Source: an uncultured Mediterraneibacter sp. (GTDB lineage Bacteria; Bacillota; Clostridia; Lachnospirales; Lachnospiraceae). Taken from it: a DNA stretch of 64,000 nt. The stretch is from positions 1 through 64,000 of the forward strand of contig CALWLJ010000005.1 of the NCBI GenBank assembly GCA_944381495.1, given 5' to 3'. Under the pieces are notes generated by a model. That model ran no database searches. It saw nothing but the letters and a program-made list of their open reading frames with translations, and was not told the origin of the DNA. Shown here piece by piece: positions 61,847 through 64,000 of the stretch. Each line of letters starts with the position of its first letter. Positions within the stretch are counted from its first letter, which is position 1. Position numbers and translations under genes: made by a program.

Positions 61847-64000
61847 ATGGATAACCAGAATAAAAACAATAATTCCAACAATAACCGGCAGGGTTGGGGG
61901 ATCATCCTCTTTACGACCCTGCTGGTCACTTTTGTTGTTATGGCTTTATATTCTCTTATGCAGGGAAATGATCCGGAAGAGATCAGTTATGACGAATTTC
62001 TGGAACTGGTCGATGATGGAAAAGTGGCAGAAGTCAATCTGGGCAGCAACGCAATCTATATTACGCTGAAGGATGATGCCGGACAGAATGGGCAGAACGC
62101 GGATGCACAGAAAGACACTACGCAGGAAAATGACCAGAACACTGATCAGAACGGCGGACTGAATTCTGATCAAAGTCAGAAGGAAAGCCAGACGACGGAT
62201 CAGGGGACAGATCAAAATGGAGGAGTCAGCTCGCTGTTTCAGCGGTTGGAGCATCAGTCCGGAGACAGCAGTGATCCGGATTATTACACCGGATATGTCA
62301 GCGATGACACTCTGCCTCAGAGACTGGAAGATGCAGGAGTTAAGTTCGGCAGCGAAGTGCCGGATACGATGAGTTCACTGCTGTTTGAGCTTTTTGTGAC
62401 ATTGATCCTGCCTATCGCGCTTTTGGCGATTCTTTTCAGTTTCCTTATGCGCAGGATGACAAAGGGCGGCGGCATGATGGGAATCGGAAAGAGCAATGCC
62501 AAGGTATACATGGAGAAGGAAACGGGGGTTACATTTCAGGATGTTGCCGGACAGGACGAGGCAAAGGAATCGCTTCAGGAAGTGGTGGATTTCCTTCACA
62601 ATCCGGGAAAATACAGCGGAATAGGAGCGAGGCTTCCGAAGGGGGCGCTGCTTGTAGGCCCTCCGGGAACCGGAAAGACTCTCCTTGCCAAGGCGGTTGC
62701 CGGAGAGGCAAAGGTACCGTTTTTCTCATTGTCAGGCTCGGCATTTGTTGAGATGTACGTCGGCGTGGGAGCTTCTCGTGTCCGTGATCTTTTTAAACAG
62801 GCTCAGCAGATGGCTCCATGTATTGTATTTATTGATGAGATTGACGCTATCGGAAAGACCCGTGATACTATGATGGGCGGCAATGATGAACGTGAGCAGA
62901 CACTGAATCAGCTTCTTGCTGAGATGGACGGATTTGACACGAACAAAGGTCTGCTGATCCTGGCGGCAACGAACCGTCCGGAGGTTCTCGATCCGGCTCT
63001 GCTCAGACCAGGACGTTTTGACCGCCGGATTATCGTAGATAAGCCTGATCTGAAAGGAAGGATCGATGTCCTGAAGGTTCATGCAAAGGATGTCCGTATG
63101 GATGAAAGTGTAGATTTGGAAGCGATTGCCCTGGCTACATCCGGTGCAGTTGGATCTGATCTGGCCAATATGATCAATGAAGCGGCAATCAATGCCGTGA
63201 AGAACGGCAGACAGGTAGTTACACAGAAAGATCTGTTTGAAGCAGTTGAAGTGGTCCTTGTCGGAAAAGAAAAGAAAGACAGGATCATGAGCGAAGAAGA
63301 GAGGAGAATTGTTTCATATCATGAAGTGGGACACGCTCTTGTAACTGCACTTCAGAAAAATACAGAGCCGGTGCAGAAAATTACGATTGTTCCCAGAACG
63401 ATGGGAGCTCTCGGATATGTAATGCAGACACCGGAGGAGGAGAAGTTCCTGAACACAAAGAAGGAACTGGAAGCTATGATTGTTGTTGCACTTGGCGGCC
63501 GTGCTGCTGAGGAGATTGTATTTGACACAGTTACAACAGGAGCTGCAAATGATATTGAGCAGGCGACTAAGATCGCGAGAGCGATGATCACACAGTACGG
63601 TATGTCTGACCGATTCGGCCTGATGGGGCTGGAGTCTGTACAGAACCGTTATCTTGACGGAAGACCGGTATTAAATTGTGGAGATGCGACTGCCGGGGAA
63701 ATTGATGAAGAAGTAATGCGGATGCTGAAAGCAGCATATGAGGAGGCGAAGAGTCTGCTTGCCGATAACAGAGAGGCGCTGGATAAGATCGCTGCCTTCC
63801 TTATTGAAAAAGAGACCATTACAGGCAAGGAATTTATGAAGATATTCCGTGAGGTAAAAGGAATTCCTGAACCGGAAGAAGGCGAGGATAAGGAGAACCA
63901 CAGGGCCGGACGCATCCTGATGAAACCGGTGCCTTCAGAAGATAATGCCGAGGCCGGCGTACAGTCTACGTCTGAGGAAAGAAAGGTCGGGAAAAGTGAT
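61847..64000 (+). CDS. ftsH: ATP-dependent zinc metalloprotease FtsH, 5' part
   Basis: The gene runs off the window after 718 codons with no stop. Order: membrane helix at residues ~21-41, an outer domain with a Gln/Asn/Asp-rich run at ~79-126, a second helix (~185-207), the AAA module with GPPGTGKT (~residue 271), Walker [13 protein letters not shown] and the second-region [22 protein letters not shown] (in part), then the zinc motif HEVGH (~492). FtsH degrades misfolded and regulatory membrane proteins. HEVGH in place of the common HEAGH keeps both His and the Glu. The low-complexity outer insertion is unusual. Confidence 0.95.
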   Translation, partial: MDNQNKNNNSNNNRQGWGIILFTTLLVTFVVMALYSLMQGNDPEEISYDEFLELVDDGKVAEVNLGSNAIYITLKDDAGQNGQNADAQKDTTQENDQNTDQNGGLNSDQSQKESQTTDQGTDQNGGVSSLFQRLEHQSGDSSDPDYYTGYVSDDTLPQRLEDAGVKFGSEVPDTMSSLLFELFVTLILPIALLAILFSFLMRRMTKGGGMMGIGKSNAKVYMEKETGVTFQDVAGQDEAKESLQEVVDFLHNPGKYSGIGARLPKGALLVGPPGTGKTLLAKAVAGEAKVPFFSLSGSAFVEMYVGVGASRVRDLFKQAQQMAPCIVFIDEIDAIGKTRDTMMGGNDEREQTLNQLLAEMDGFDTNKGLLILAATNRPEVLDPALLRPGRFDRRIIVDKPDLKGRIDVLKVHAKDVRMDESVDLEAIALATSGAVGSDLANMINEAAINAVKNGRQVVTQKDLFEAVEVVLVGKEKKDRIMSEEERRIVSYHEVGHALVTALQKNTEPVQKITIVPRTMGALGYVMQTPEEEKFLNTKKELEAMIVVALGGRAAEEIVFDTVTTGAANDIEQATKIARAMITQYGMSDRFGLMGLESVQNRYLDGRPVLNCGDATAGEIDEEVMRMLKAAYEEAKSLLADNREALDKIAAFLIEKETITGKEFMKIFREVKGIPEPEEGEDKENHRAGRILMKPVPSEDNAEAGVQSTSEERKVGKSD

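Noticed and set aside
1-64000. CRISPR arrays, tRNA and rRNA genes
   Set aside because: I saw no regularly spaced direct repeats, no tRNA T-loop signatures in cloverleaf context and no rRNA stretches.

Overview
The window reads as a Lachnospiraceae-type (Clostridia) chromosome. Pointers are strong Shine-Dalgarno sites, a group B-like [FeFe] hydrogenase, a phosphoketolase, a SleC-like cortex-lytic protein (implying a spore-former), an AraR/AraD/AraA/kinase cluster and the order pyrH-frr-uppS-cdsA-dxr-rseP. I see no rRNA or tRNA gene, no CRISPR array and no complete phage. The species cannot be fixed from the sequence alone.

Layout. 1-3.6 kb: the worn end of an integrative conjugative element. 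It has a VirB2-like pilin, a truncated VirB6-like gene running directly into the tail of a large serine recombinase, TnpV, an AT-rich LytTR/DUF3021 membrane operon, and a Cys-rich KTR gene joined to half a histidine kinase. 3.6-6.9 kb: a P-loop kinase, an AraC regulator and an HtrA protease. 6.9-12 kb: a fructose operon (fruK-fruA-deoR) with a readable promoter/operator, then glycerol dehydrogenase. 12-16.2 kb: a response-regulator remnant, a VanZ-RDD membrane protein, and sulfur assimilation (O-acetylhomoserine sulfhydrylase, cysteine synthase).

16.2-18.6 kb is the strangest stretch. One Rpn/PD-(D/E)XK nuclease gene is surrounded by six long imperfect palindromes that fall into three pairs. 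In two pairs the apical loop is conserved while the stem has changed but stayed self-complementary; in the third the core hairpin is present as inverted copies on either side of the gene. 18.7-22.5 kb holds two unknown membrane-anchored proteins and a Lon-like ATPase without a protease domain. Then come the hydrogenase (22.7-24.1 kb), arabinose catabolism (24.4-29.5 kb), a polysaccharide deacetylase, a HAD phosphatase, a VanH-like D-2-hydroxyacid dehydrogenase, the shikimate pair aroF-aroB, and a ClC channel.

36.6-41.8 kb is the core envelope/translation block, followed by SleC-like and transglutaminase genes, carAB behind a clear promoter and hairpin leader, an SDF-family symporter and phosphoketolase. 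52.9-58.2 kb carries a VanG-type glycopeptide-resistance set: a D-Ala-D-Ser-type ligase, a VanXY/VanY-type peptidase, and a VanT-type serine racemase encoded as two overlapping genes (membrane acyltransferase half, racemase half). No vanRS lies beside it. The gene facing it encodes an AraC regulator with an in-frame TGA at codon 56. The window ends with pyrG, a DUF1846 gene and the 5' part of ftsH.

How it fits together: sugar genes (fructose, arabinose, phosphoketolase) feed a fermentative metabolism with hydrogenase, D-lactate-type and glycerol dehydrogenases. Several gene groups shape or protect the envelope (uppS, cdsA, rseP, PdaA-like, van set, HtrA, FtsH).
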